DNA from: an uncultured Odoribacter sp.
GTDB taxonomy: Bacteria; Bacteroidota; Bacteroidia; Bacteroidales; Marinifilaceae
Reading direction: 5' to 3'
Length of the DNA stretch: 44,294 bases
Assembly: GCA_900541415.1 (NCBI GenBank)
Contig: UQJP01000030.1
Span: 1 to 44,294 of the forward strand
Part shown: piece by piece, positions 34,828 through 43,567 of the stretch
Layout of the letters: the number at the start of each line of letters is the position of its first letter
Position numbering within the stretch: position 1 is the stretch's first letter
Position numbers and translations under genes: made by a program
Notes under the pieces: generated by a model
Seen by the model: the letters and a program-made list of their open reading frames with translations, nothing else
Database searches by the model: none
What the model was told of the DNA's origin: nothing

Positions 34828-36237
34828 ATGTTAAAAACGTTAAGTATTTTGGTTGTTGCTTTGATGTTGGTGACCACAGGGGCATCTGCAAAGAAGAACA
34901 AACAATCTGGAAAGAAAATCGCTCCGATTGAAGTGAAAACACCTGCCCGTCCTGCCGGACAGCAAGATGTGGTAGGCTTGACCGCACCGAAATTGGAAAC
35001 AGTACGCGTTGGATTCATCGGATTAGGAATGCGTGGTCCGGGTGCTGTTGACCGTTTTACTCATATCGACGGTGTAAATATCGTTGCTCTTTGTGACATT
35101 CGTCCTGAATGTGTGGAAAAATGCCAGAAAATATTGGAAAAAGCCGGAATGCCGAGAGCTGCTGCCTATTCCGGTAGCGAAGATGCCTGGAAAGAAATGT
35201 GCAACCGGGATGATATTGACTTGATTTATATTGCTACCGACTGGAAACATCATGCAATGATGGGTGTTTACGCCATGGAACATGGAAAACACGTGGCTAT
35301 TGAAGTTCCTGCTGCAATGACGATGGATGAAATCTGGTCGCTGATCAATACTTCTGAAAAAACACGTAAACATTGTATGCAGCTTGAAAACTGTGTATAT
35401 GATTTCTTTGAATTGACCACATTGAATATGGCTCAGCAGGGTGTTTTCGGAGAAGTTCTTCACGTAGAAGGTGCTTATATCCATAATCTGGAAGATTTCT
35501 GGGGTGCATATTGGAATAACTGGCGTATGGATTACAATCGCAATCATCGCGGTGACATCTATGCTACTCATGGCATGGGCCCGGCTTGCCAGTTGTTGAA
35601 TATTCACCGTGGAGATAAAATGAATTATCTGGTGGCTATGGATACAAAAGCAGTTAATGCTCCTGCCTATATAAAGAAAAAAACAGGTGAAAATGTTACC
35701 GATTTCAAAAACGGTGAACATACAATGACCATGATCCGTACTGAAAAAGGTAAAACTATCCAGATTCAGCACAATGTGACTTCTCCGCGTCCTTACAGCC
35801 GTATGTATCAATTGACCGGAACCAAAGGATTTGCTAATAAATACCCGACTCAGGGTTATGCCCTTCAGGCTTCTCAGGTTTCATCGGACGTAACTCCGAA
35901 CCATGAAGATCTTTCTTCTCATAATTTCGTTTCTAAAGACGTGAGAGAGGCTTTGATGGAAAAATACAAACATCCGATCCACAAAGAATTGGAAGAAAAA
36001 GCTAAAAAAGTAGGTGGACATGGTGGTATGGACTTCATTATGGACTCCCGCCTCGTTTATTGCCTGCGTAACGGCTTGCCTTTGGATATGGACGTTTACG
36101 ACTTAGCTGAATGGTGCTGTTTAGGTGAGCTGACCGCTCTTTCTATCGAAAACAACAGTGCTCCTGTAGCTATTCCTGATTTCACCCGTGGTGGCTGGAA
36201 TAAGCTGGACGGATACCATCATGCTTTCGTAAAATAA
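34828..36237 (+). CDS. GH109-type Gfo/Idh/MocA protein (alpha-N-acetylgalactosaminidase family)
   Basis: The 469-residue protein has a signal peptide (LSILVVALMLVTTGASA), a Rossmann NAD-binding start (VRVGFIGLGMRGPGAVDRF), YIATDWKHHAMMGVYAMEHGKHVAIEVP, and the GH109-like block AYIHNLEDFWGAYWNNWRM...GDIYATHGMGPACQLLNIHRGD. GH109 enzymes use NAD+ bound in the protein to remove alpha-GalNAc, including blood-group A, by an oxidation-elimination route. Codon choice is more uniform (GGT, GCT, AAA) than in neighbouring glycosidase genes, suggesting high expression. It is monocistronic with its own terminator. Confidence 0.88.
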   Translation: MLKTLSILVVALMLVTTGASAKKNKQSGKKIAPIEVKTPARPAGQQDVVGLTAPKLETVRVGFIGLGMRGPGAVDRFTHIDGVNIVALCDIRPECVEKCQKILEKAGMPRAAAYSGSEDAWKEMCNRDDIDLIYIATDWKHHAMMGVYAMEHGKHVAIEVPAAMTMDEIWSLINTSEKTRKHCMQLENCVYDFFELTTLNMAQQGVFGEVLHVEGAYIHNLEDFWGAYWNNWRMDYNRNHRGDIYATHGMGPACQLLNIHRGDKMNYLVAMDTKAVNAPAYIKKKTGENVTDFKNGEHTMTMIRTEKGKTIQIQHNVTSPRPYSRMYQLTGTKGFANKYPTQGYALQASQVSSDVTPNHEDLSSHNFVSKDVREALMEKYKHPIHKELEEKAKKVGGHGGMDFIMDSRLVYCLRNGLPLDMDVYDLAEWCCLGELTALSIENNSAPVAIPDFTRGGWNKLDGYHHAFVK

Positions 36238-36258
36238 ATAAAATCTCCTCCATAATTG

Positions 36259-36293
36259 AAAATGGCTGTTCTGTAAAGGGCAGCCATTTTTTT
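36259..36293 (+). terminator. Terminator of the GH109 gene
   Basis: AAAATGGCTG (36259-36268) pairs with CAGCCATTTT (36281-36290) and is followed by further T. Confidence 0.88.
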
Positions 36294-36520
36294 GGCAATG
36301 ATTGATGTGGAGGAGAAGATTACCGGAACACGAAAGAACAGTCAACGACAAAGGGACACCCTTTATCGTTTGAAAGAGGATGGACTTTTTATGATAAGGG
36401 ATGATACTAAGTAATAGGAGTATGATACAAGAGGGGATGTTGAATGTTGCCGATTTACCGGATACTTCGATAGGATAGAGAATTAATTCTACTCTTTGGA
36501 TCGGGATAAAAGGGAAAATA

Positions 36521-36570
36521 ATTTTGCCATTGTTCCTCTCGTTATTTATAGGGAGGAGCAATGGCAAAAT
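36521..36570 (-). terminator. Long-stem terminator after the AsmA-like gene
   Basis: An 18-bp stem with one wobble (36521-36538 with 36553-36570). Read leftward it is followed by TATTTTCCCTTTT. It lies 45 bp after the AsmA-like stop. The remaining spacer to 36294 shows nothing else. Confidence 0.75.
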
Positions 36571-36614
36571 ATGAATGATATTTATTGTCTTGTGCGACGA
36601 ATAAATTAGAAATC

Positions 36615-39149
36615 CTATTTGAACAGTTTTCCCAGCCCTTTGATAATTTCGTCTTTAGCTTTGTTTTTCAATTCCTTTTCGGCCTCTTTCTTTAAAGCAT
36701 TGACCGCTTTCGTCAAATCGGGTTTGACTACCGGTTTGTTTAATGTGCCTTCCAGTTTGAGATCGACATCTAAATTTTGGATATTATTCGAGCCAGGTAT
36801 AGCTTGTAATAAATTATTGATCTCTTTTCCGAAGTACTTCCGGTTGACGTTGGCCGAGAATGTATAATTTAATTGACCTTCCACGGATTGCTCTCCATAG
36901 ATCGTAACAGGGTTACCCGCTATCGTTGTTTTGAATGGCTCGATTACGATATTTCCGTTTTCCAGCTTGAAATTAATTTTCAGGTAGCTGATACTTAAAC
37001 GGCTGAGTTCATCGTTCTTCAAAACTCCCGCCAATTGTGTCATGGCCGGATTGTCGTTGATTAATATTTCTTTCGATTCAAGGAAACCGTTTCCGTTTAC
37101 CGAATTCATCACCAGTTCCATATTTTGATCCAAAGTTGCCGCAAATTTCATGTTCGATGAAATTAAGCCCTGGCAATTCATTGCGATAGGAAGGCTCTGG
37201 CGGATGAACGAGAATGAATTAAAGGCTGATTTTATATCGAAATCCTTAACATTCAGATCGAAATTGACCGTAGGCGACAGGGGTTTCGTTGCATCGTATT
37301 TACCGTTCATTACCATAGAACCGTTCAGCATGTTCATTTTTAGGTTTTTGAGAGTGGCAATGGCATTCGCCAGACTGATATTTCCTGTAACGTCCTTAAT
37401 GGTCAGCTTGTCAAACAGAATCGTTTGAATGTCTGTATTGAGCTGCAGGTTTAAATTACGCGGAATTTCCAGCGTGCTGCCTGAACCGGAAGTGCTGGCG
37501 ACAGATGACTCGGTGGCAGGAGTGGAAGCCTTTGCCTGCGTTGTGGGAACGCTGTCTGCGCTTTTCGCCGGAGCTGCCATAAATTCGTTTAAATTAATCA
37601 TCTGGGACGAAAGCGAGAAATTACCGTTTAACGTTTCATTCTTTAAAATATAGGGCAAATAATTGGAGATATTCCCTTTTAAGCTAAAGTCGGATGAATT
37701 GATTTTAACTAACAGGTTGTTTAGATTCAATTTTGCGGGAGTGATCGTGACACTTCCCTGTGGAATAGAAATTCCTTTGGGAAAATCGGCATCTTTATAC
37801 AGGATGTCTTTTAAAGAGATGTTTCCTTTTGCAATAAATTTCTCATACAGTTCCTTTTCGATATACTGATACTTCCCTTCTAATGTAATATCGGTTGTTA
37901 CCACTCCTGCGAGAGTAATTTCCTTTAGCGGCAGCGCTTTTTTCAGATTTGAGAAATTGATCGTTCCGTTAGCCCCGCCTTTTAGTAAAGGATCGTCCAA
38001 ATGGCTGATCTTTAAAAACATGCTAAAAGGATTTCCGGCAATATCGAATGAAACCCGTTTCAGGTCCAGTGTTGTCGAATCCAGGCTGCCGCCGGGATTG
38101 GTGACATTCAGGTCAATATTGATCTTGCGGATCGCTTCGGGTAATCCGGAATATTGAACTTCTGCTTGATTTACTTTTAGTTGCGCGTCGATTGCGGGCA
38201 AATGGTTTTCATATACCTCTCCATTAGCCTTTATGTTTAAATTGAAATCTCCGGAAGCATTGAGGCCGTCGAGATAATGTTTGAAATTTTTAGGGATCAG
38301 GGCTAACAGGCTTTCAAATTTGGTATCCGGAGCATTCATGGTCAGGTCAATCCGGTATTTATCTTTTAATATGGCCACTTTCCCGTCCAGATTCAACAGC
38401 AACTCGTTAATAGATAAGTTACTGTTTTGTAATTCATAGACCTGTTCCTCGAAATTGGCTCCGATTTCAGTATTCCAGGCAAAATCCATTTGATTAGCCC
38501 AAACATTGTCTTGCTGACGGAAAGAAATATCCTGAAGGGTGAGCACGAGCTTTAGTAAAGTATGACTGGCTGAAAAATTACCGGATAGTTGCAGGTTTAA
38601 ATCTTCGACCCCAGCATAAGTGGAACTTTGCAAATCGGAATATGACATTTGCAAATGTTCGATAGCAATATCATTAAATACCAATCCTTTATCTTCTTTG
38701 TCTTTCTCTGTCGATGCCTCCGGTTGAGCGGATGAAACAGATGTGGTATCGCTCGAAATCAATATATCCCAATTGGCTTTGCCGGAAGCCGTTACCAGAG
38801 GCGCAAACCGGGAATTTTTAAGTAACACCTTGTTTATGATAATTTCATTCCCGGAAATCAAAGATTTCAGGTTCACGGAAGCTTCGAATAACGGAATATA
38901 GGCAATCGTATCTTGTTTAAATTCTTCTTTACCTGAAATCGATACTTGTTTTACCGCCACATTCAGGTTGGGAAAACTTTTGAACATACTTAATTCAATG
39001 TCTCCGATAGAGACTTCTGCGTCGATATATTTTTCAGTTTGATTTTGTATGATCTTTATAATATCCCCTTTAAAAAAGGAAGGGATAATAAATAAAGCCG
39101 CTACCAGAAGGACTAAGATGATTGCTAAAATAATAAAGACTTTTTTCAT
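36615..39149 (-). CDS. AsmA-family protein
   Basis: The 844-residue protein has an N-terminal membrane anchor (VFIILAIILVLLVAALFII) followed by AsmA-like beta-rich repeats: VEVSIGDIELSMFKSFPNLNVAVKQV-type start, many ...LNLKSLISGNEIIINKVLL... strands, and a C-terminal portion with LDVDLKLEGTLNKPVVKPDL, as in AsmA/TamB relatives. A Ser/Thr/Ala-rich linker (around STPATESSVASTSGSGS) splits it in two. Such proteins span the periplasm and are linked to lipid transport and outer-membrane integrity. The lone -7 box TATTTTTG (39191-39184) lies upstream. Confidence 0.85.
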   Translation of the reverse strand: MKKVFIILAIILVLLVAALFIIPSFFKGDIIKIIQNQTEKYIDAEVSIGDIELSMFKSFPNLNVAVKQVSISGKEEFKQDTIAYIPLFEASVNLKSLISGNEIIINKVLLKNSRFAPLVTASGKANWDILISSDTTSVSSAQPEASTEKDKEDKGLVFNDIAIEHLQMSYSDLQSSTYAGVEDLNLQLSGNFSASHTLLKLVLTLQDISFRQQDNVWANQMDFAWNTEIGANFEEQVYELQNSNLSINELLLNLDGKVAILKDKYRIDLTMNAPDTKFESLLALIPKNFKHYLDGLNASGDFNLNIKANGEVYENHLPAIDAQLKVNQAEVQYSGLPEAIRKINIDLNVTNPGGSLDSTTLDLKRVSFDIAGNPFSMFLKISHLDDPLLKGGANGTINFSNLKKALPLKEITLAGVVTTDITLEGKYQYIEKELYEKFIAKGNISLKDILYKDADFPKGISIPQGSVTITPAKLNLNNLLVKINSSDFSLKGNISNYLPYILKNETLNGNFSLSSQMINLNEFMAAPAKSADSVPTTQAKASTPATESSVASTSGSGSTLEIPRNLNLQLNTDIQTILFDKLTIKDVTGNISLANAIATLKNLKMNMLNGSMVMNGKYDATKPLSPTVNFDLNVKDFDIKSAFNSFSFIRQSLPIAMNCQGLISSNMKFAATLDQNMELVMNSVNGNGFLESKEILINDNPAMTQLAGVLKNDELSRLSISYLKINFKLENGNIVIEPFKTTIAGNPVTIYGEQSVEGQLNYTFSANVNRKYFGKEINNLLQAIPGSNNIQNLDVDLKLEGTLNKPVVKPDLTKAVNALKKEAEKELKNKAKDEIIKGLGKLFK

Positions 39150-39208
39150 GGCTCAGTGATGTGAGGTAAATAATTGTAATAAACAAAAATAATAATAACT
39201 CAACGCAC

Positions 39209-39808
39209 TTATTTGAAATAAGGTTTTATTTTTTTTAGAATAAGTGGAGATATGATCTGTTTTTCTTCGAGCAAGGCATAAGATAGCTTTCCGTACTTGC
39301 GTTTTGCATTGAAGATTGCCTGTACGTTTTCATATTCTAAATAGGGATGCCGTAACACAGCTTTAAAGCTCATGGTATCGAGATCGAGTTGCCGGATCAG
39401 TGCCGGATCGACAGAGAAATACAATCCGGCAGAATCTGTATTGAAATAAGTCATCTTAACTTCTTTTAGCTGTTCAAGAGAGTGGTAACCGCCTAACAAC
39501 TCCCGGTAACGAATGATTTTCTTTGCATAATAGGGACCGATTCCCCGAATAGCATCCAGCATTGCACTATCCGCGGTATTTAATTCCACTTTTTTAATTT
39601 TACGTTTGGGAGATTTGGATTTGGCTTTTAATTCTCCCGACAGGGTAGGATCGGAGTTTAAGATGGAGGTGTCGATCTCAACCTCTTGAGTGTCGACAAG
39701 TAAAAAGAAGTCATGCTCCTGCCGTAAAAACTGGCCGGGTAACACCAGAATGCCTATAAGAAGCAATAGTATGATAACACCTTTCTTCTGTATAGAATTG
39801 AAGACCAT
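39209..39808 (-). CDS. ComEA-like helix-hairpin-helix protein, membrane-anchored
   Basis: The frame extends to a TTG at 39817, but ATG 39808 (MVFNSIQKKGVIILLLL) is the better start. The ~199-residue protein has one N-terminal membrane helix, then a helix-hairpin-helix unit VELNTADSAMLDAIRGIGPYYAKKIIRYRELLG and a second related unit around HPYLEYENVQAIFNAKRK. ComEA-type HhH domains bind double-stranded DNA at the outer face of the cell membrane in natural uptake; in Bacteroidetes such single-gene proteins are widespread and their role is not settled. It lies 59 bp upstream of the AsmA-like gene. Confidence 0.8.
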   Translation of the reverse strand: MVFNSIQKKGVIILLLLIGILVLPGQFLRQEHDFFLLVDTQEVEIDTSILNSDPTLSGELKAKSKSPKRKIKKVELNTADSAMLDAIRGIGPYYAKKIIRYRELLGGYHSLEQLKEVKMTYFNTDSAGLYFSVDPALIRQLDLDTMSFKAVLRHPYLEYENVQAIFNAKRKYGKLSYALLEEKQIISPLILKKIKPYFK

Positions 39809-39977
39809 AGCACACAATTTTAAGGTAAATCCTTGTAAAAGATACGATAAATCTTTGAATGTCAGCGATAAAAACTGATTTTTCTTTTTGTGACATCTTT
39901 AGTGTTTTCTTAATTGTTTGAAAATAAGATTATTTCTTTTTATCGTGTAAAATATTTTTCAAAAAATAAAACTTTTC

Positions 39978-40008
39978 TTTGTATAAACCGAAAAACCACT
40001 TATCTTTG
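39978..40008 (+). promoter_or_regulatory. Promoter of tRNA-Lys
   Basis: TTTG (39978-39981), exactly 19 bp, then TATCTTTG (40001-40008), a full consensus match with the same spacing as the SRP RNA promoter. Confidence 0.85.
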
Positions 40009-40033
40009 CACCCGCAATTAAGAAGCAAACCAC

Positions 40034-40106
40034 GATTCAGTAGCTCAGCTGGTAGAGCACAACACTTTTAATGTTGGGGTCCTGGGTTCGAATCCCAGCT
40101 GGATCA
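40034..40106 (+). tRNA. tRNA-Lys (anticodon TTT)
   Basis: Acceptor GATTCAG pairs with CTGGATC; D arm AGCTCAGCTGGTAGAGC; anticodon loop CTTTTAA gives TTT; T arm GGTTCGAATCC. CCA not encoded. Its 3' end is the likely attachment site for the element whose integrase follows. Confidence 0.95.
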
Positions 40107-40163
40107 CTAAGTGTCCCCAGGCGGATCACAAAAACCGTGTCAAAGTCGGTCAATACTTATTGT

Positions 40164-40198
40164 AAAACCTGTAATATTAAGACATTACAGGTTTTTTT
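40164..40198 (+). terminator. Terminator downstream of tRNA-Lys
   Basis: AAAACCTGTAAT (40164-40175) pairs with ATTACAGGTTTT (40184-40195), then TTT. It would end tRNA-Lys transcription within the element's left end. Confidence 0.85.
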
Positions 40199-40259
40199 GT
40201 GTCTTATATCAAACAATCGTTGTTTTTTCATATGACAACTTAAGCCTAAAAAAGCCAGT

Positions 40260-40280
40260 TATTCGTCCACTATTCGTCCA
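40260..40280. repeat. Phased direct repeat, candidate integrase arm site
   Basis: TATTCGTCCA occurs twice with an 11-bp period, 154 bp after the tRNA end and about 140 bp before the integrase start. Confidence 0.5.
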
Positions 40281-40392
40281 TGTACTTTTCGCCTTTTTTG
40301 CCTAAAATGGCGTGGACGGGAAGAAGACCACATGACTGCATAACTCCCACATTGTCTAAGGGTTAAAACATCAAACATTCAGGATGTAAACG

Positions 40393-40400
40393 TATTTTTG
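40393..40400 (+). promoter_or_regulatory. Candidate -7 promoter element for the integrase
   Basis: TATTTTTG matches TAnnTTTG, 21 bp before the integrase ATG. No TTTG box 19 bp upstream. Confidence 0.4.
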
Positions 40401-40420
40401 TAACCTTTAAATGTAAAATT

Positions 40421-41770
40421 ATGGGAAGAAGCACAGACAACGGAGTTACATTTTTTATTAACCGCCAAATGCTCGATACGGAAGGTAAAAGATCAATTCA
40501 CGGAAACATCGTTATTCACGGAGATCGGAGAAAGTTCAGTACCGGCTTACGTATATCTGAAAAAATATGGGATGCTAAATGTAACCAAGCTAAAGGACGC
40601 AGCCCGGAAGCACAAAGGATAAATATTTCATTAATAAAGATCAGGGAGATTATTGAAAATTTAAAAACTGATTTATTATTAAAAGACGGTTTTATATCTG
40701 CTATTACCGTTCGGGATGCTTACGTCGAACTCAGCAAAACACCTGAAAAGAGAGCTAAGGAAGAAGCCATAAAAAAAGCAAAAGAAGAAGAAGAACGGAG
40801 AAAAATCGAAGAAGAACGGGAACGCAAGGAATTGGAAGAAATTGGAATAACTTTATTAGAGTATTTCGATACATACATAGAATCTCGGAGAAAGGAAGTA
40901 GAAGCGGGAGAATTAACGCATGTAACCTATGGTCGTTATCTATGCACCCGTAACCGTTTAATTTTATTTATGCTGGAGGAATACGGGGATTGGGCTATAC
41001 CCATAAAAAAAGTTGATATATTCTTTATCAAGAATTTTCAAATGTTCATGCTTAAAAATTTTCCTTGCCAGCATAATGCCGCAATGAAGAATATACAAAA
41101 ATTATGTACTATCATAAACTTAGCTTTCAATATGGGAATCATCCCAACGAATCCGGCAAGTTTATTCCGAATCCACTTTGAAGAAACAGAAAGAGATCGG
41201 TTAGATGAAGAAGAATTATGCAGATTGTATGAATATCCTTTTGCATCCGAAACTTTGAGCCGTGTCCGGGACAGTTACATCATGGCATGTTACACCGGAT
41301 TAAGCTACATTGATGCCAGCAGTTTTGAGCAAAAGGACTTACAGAAATACATCGACGGTAATCAATACATTATAAAAAACCGTGCAAAAACTTTAGAAAA
41401 TTTTAAGGTCTTATTATTAGATGTACCTGCGGAAATTATTAACAAGTATAAAGGGAAATTGCCAGACGGTCAATTATTTCCAATGATAAGTAATCAAAAC
41501 ACGAACCGCTTTCTGAAAGAAATCGCCCAAATCGTTGGGATAAATAAGAAACTGACCTATCACACTGCACGTCATACATTTGCGACAGAAGTCTGTATCA
41601 CACAGGGAGTTCCCATCGAAAGCGTATCCAAAATGTTAGGGCATACCAACATCAAAACCACCCAAATCTACGCCCGTGTAGTAGACCGTAAAATCAGTCA
41701 CGATATGGCAGTATTAGAGCGCAAAATCAACAGCCGGAAACAACAACAAAACGAAGCAGTAAACTTTTAA
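40421..41770 (+). CDS. Tyrosine integrase of the element (IntDOT-like)
   Basis: The 449-residue protein has an Arm-DNA-binding N-terminus (VTFFINRQMLDTEGKRSIHGNIVI), an uncommon 40-residue charged helical insert (EKRAKEEAIKKAKEEEERRK...), a SAM-like core-binding domain (TLLEYFDTYIESRRKEVEAGE) and the catalytic domain. Active residues: Lys in NRAKTLENF, HTARHTF (His381, Arg384), LGHTNIKTTQIYARV (Tyr417). The box I Arg is replaced by Ser295 (YTGLSYID), which as I recall is also so in the CTnDOT integrase. It integrates and excises the element at tRNA-Lys. Confidence 0.92.
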   Translation: MGRSTDNGVTFFINRQMLDTEGKRSIHGNIVIHGDRRKFSTGLRISEKIWDAKCNQAKGRSPEAQRINISLIKIREIIENLKTDLLLKDGFISAITVRDAYVELSKTPEKRAKEEAIKKAKEEEERRKIEEERERKELEEIGITLLEYFDTYIESRRKEVEAGELTHVTYGRYLCTRNRLILFMLEEYGDWAIPIKKVDIFFIKNFQMFMLKNFPCQHNAAMKNIQKLCTIINLAFNMGIIPTNPASLFRIHFEETERDRLDEEELCRLYEYPFASETLSRVRDSYIMACYTGLSYIDASSFEQKDLQKYIDGNQYIIKNRAKTLENFKVLLLDVPAEIINKYKGKLPDGQLFPMISNQNTNRFLKEIAQIVGINKKLTYHTARHTFATEVCITQGVPIESVSKMLGHTNIKTTQIYARVVDRKISHDMAVLERKINSRKQQQNEAVNF

Positions 41771-41782
41771 AACTTATCAGAC

Positions 41783-42187
41783 ATGGAAACAGGTAAAATC
41801 GAAATACGGGTGAAAGAAGAAACAAAACAATTTTCAGTACACATCCAACTATCAGAAGACGGCACAGTATGGCTCACTAAACACCAGATAGCCGACCTTT
41901 TCGGGGTATATATCCAAACCGTAACAGCAGGATTGAAAACCATCTTTCAGAAAGAACTGCTGTTACAAGAACAGGTGACCAAAATCCATTGTTTCACCAA
42001 CGATCAGAATAAAGAGTGCCAGACCGAACTCTATAATTTGGAAGTCATACTTACTTTAGGCTTCTACATGAAAGGTGGAATTTGCCTATCATTTAGAGAG
42101 TGGGTACACGAACGAATAAAATCCCCCATTGCCTACCATCCGAATCCGCCCATTCTGATTCAATTCGGGCAAACCTTAGTATTATAG
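41783..42187 (+). CDS. RhuM-like DNA-binding protein, short form
   Basis: The 134-residue protein has the N-terminal region of the virulence protein RhuM family: IEIRVKEETKQ, TVWLTKHQIADLFGVYIQTVTAGLKTIF (helix-turn-helix-like) and YNLEVILTLGFYMKGGICLSFREW. Family members are usually ~330 residues, so this is an N-terminal-only form ending in an unrelated tail (NPPILIQFGQTLVL). It starts 12 bp after the integrase stop and is probably cotranscribed, perhaps as a regulator. A terminator follows directly. Confidence 0.7.
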   Translation: METGKIEIRVKEETKQFSVHIQLSEDGTVWLTKHQIADLFGVYIQTVTAGLKTIFQKELLLQEQVTKIHCFTNDQNKECQTELYNLEVILTLGFYMKGGICLSFREWVHERIKSPIAYHPNPPILIQFGQTLVL

Positions 42188-42194
42188 AGAATTA

Positions 42195-42234
42195 AAAAAC
42201 AAAGTCACCCGAATTGTGAGTGACTTTGTTTTTA
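42195..42234 (+). terminator. Terminator of the integrase/RhuM-like unit
   Basis: A 14-bp stem (42195-42208 with 42220-42233) with 11-base loop, flanked by A and T tracts, so it could also end the minus-strand operon on its right. Confidence 0.88.
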
Positions 42235-42244
42235 ATTACTTATT

Positions 42245-42427
42245 TCAATAAATGAGGTTCTTCACAATCCTGTCCGGGGAGATTTCCTGAGCCTGATAGA
42301 GGGGCTCCGAAACTCCCCGAACGCCCTCAAAATCATTGAAAAAGTCAGAATAACTCGTTAGAGTTATTTCCGGCTTTTCCAACAATTTTCTTTCCACCTC
42401 ACAGGCAAAGTATCTGCTTTGTAGCAA
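42245..42427 (-). CDS. Short frame continuing the upstream gene after its stop codon
   Basis: This ~60-codon frame (...RYFACEVERKLLEKPEITL... ending IVKNLIY) starts at best with TTG at 42427 and lies in the same frame as the 200-residue gene, separated only by its TAA and two codons. It may be a separate small protein, a readthrough extension or the detached C-terminus of a once longer protein. It ends 11 bp before the terminator at 42195-42234. No family recognised. Confidence 0.35.
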   Translation of the reverse strand: MLQSRYFACEVERKLLEKPEITLTSYSDFFNDFEGVRGVSEPLYQAQEISPDRIVKNLIY

Positions 42428-42433
42428 ACCTTT

Positions 42434-43036
42434 TTATTCCTTTACAGCTCTTAGGAACTTACCCAACTTATCATACAATACCTTCAACTCATGGAATGAC
42501 AATTCCGGTAGTTCCAATTCATTCACACCGACAAAATAGGTAATATTAGCTTCCTCTTCATCACATTGGGTGACATACTTTGTAATCAGTGGTGCTGCTT
42601 TCATTACAGGTTGCTTGAAACTCTTACAGATACAAAACAATCCATTGGATGTAGTATCTTTAGTATCACAAACCTCTTCCTTTTCCTCAAACTTTCCTAA
42701 GAAAGCCAGAATTGAAAGTGCTACCCGTTTTAACTGCTGTGTGCCCATACATTGCAGGTTACTATCAAAAGTTTCCACCCCGTAATCTATAAAGAAACCA
42801 TCATCATGTGAATAACGGCTGACCGTTTTACTCATCTCCACAGGAAAGATACCATACGTTTCTGTTTTACAACCGGAGGGATAATTTTCCCGTTCGATAA
42901 AACTCCTTATCGTATCGTGTAGCTCTTTTAACTGTCTGTAGGAAATGCCACAAATAAGACCTTCCCCATAAGATAGACAATACTCTGTTTCTTCCCTGAT
43001 TGTACTTTGTCCCAAACCTTTATTCTTTGCTACCAT
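42434..43036 (-). CDS. Element-encoded protein of unknown function (200 aa)
   Basis: A soluble 200-residue protein starting at ATG 43036. Recognisable only by composition: an N-terminal half with TEYCLSYGEGLICGISYRQLKELHDTIRSFIERENYP, a Cys-containing middle (NGLFCICKSFKQPVMKAAPLITK), and a C-terminal YFVGVNELELPELSFHELKVLYDKLGKFL. The two ...ELKxLxDxLxxFL-like helices look alike, hinting at an internal repeat. It starts 10 bp after the 184-aa gene, so they form an operon. I do not recognise a family. Confidence 0.6.
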   Translation of the reverse strand: MVAKNKGLGQSTIREETEYCLSYGEGLICGISYRQLKELHDTIRSFIERENYPSGCKTETYGIFPVEMSKTVSRYSHDDGFFIDYGVETFDSNLQCMGTQQLKRVALSILAFLGKFEEKEEVCDTKDTTSNGLFCICKSFKQPVMKAAPLITKYVTQCDEEEANITYFVGVNELELPELSFHELKVLYDKLGKFLRAVKE

Positions 43037-43046
43037 AACCGGATAA

Positions 43047-43538
43047 TTAAAGGGGTTGAGAATCGTTTTCTGTTGGTTCTGTTACGACCTCATTACTTTT
43101 GACTTCTTCTATCAACTTCTCAAGGTCTGTAATCTGCTGGTTATAGAATCCTGCCATGTTGTTAATCAACCGACCAGATTGTGAAAGGAAAGCTACACAG
43201 GACATCAAATCAGTAGTTAGTTTAGCTGTCTTCTTCCGACAGTCTGCTCCTTCCACCCGTTGTAAATACAATACAAATCCATAATGCAGGATAGGGATAT
43301 ACCTATCCCACGGAAGTTCCAAACGTGTCAGGAGTGTTTTCATACATTTGGATTGGTTTAAAAGGTACTGACGGTAGTCCTGAGTGCTCCTTTTACTGAA
43401 CTCTTCCTGAATCCGTTCAGATTGTTCTTTGAAGTACTCATCATTTAAAACTCTGGTTACTTCACTTTGAAATTGGTCTACTGCCTGTTGTGAACTTGTA
43501 GTGTCAGCAACGGGTACATTGTTTTCTTTTTCATTCAT
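43047..43538 (-). CDS. Element-encoded helical protein of unknown function
   Basis: The frame extends to 43601, but that start would run through the structured leader, so I use ATG 43538 (MNEKENNVPVADTT), giving ~163 residues. The protein is mostly helical: VDQFQSEVTRVLNDEYFKEQSERIQEEF, CMKTLLTRLELPWDRYIPILHYGFVLYLQRVEG, NNMAGFYNQQITDLEKLIEEVKSNEV. No enzymatic motif or signal peptide. It is the first gene after the candidate attenuator and is followed after 10 bp by the 200-aa gene. Confidence 0.6.
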   Translation of the reverse strand: MNEKENNVPVADTTSSQQAVDQFQSEVTRVLNDEYFKEQSERIQEEFSKRSTQDYRQYLLNQSKCMKTLLTRLELPWDRYIPILHYGFVLYLQRVEGADCRKKTAKLTTDLMSCVAFLSQSGRLINNMAGFYNQQITDLEKLIEEVKSNEVVTEPTENDSQPL

Positions 43539-43567
43539 AATAGCAATGTTAAAAATAGGCAGAAAAG

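Noticed and set aside
40101..40129. GGATCAC repeated after tRNA-Lys as a candidate att duplication
   Set aside because: Only seven bases, 22 bp apart; too short and too close to be the two ends of an element.
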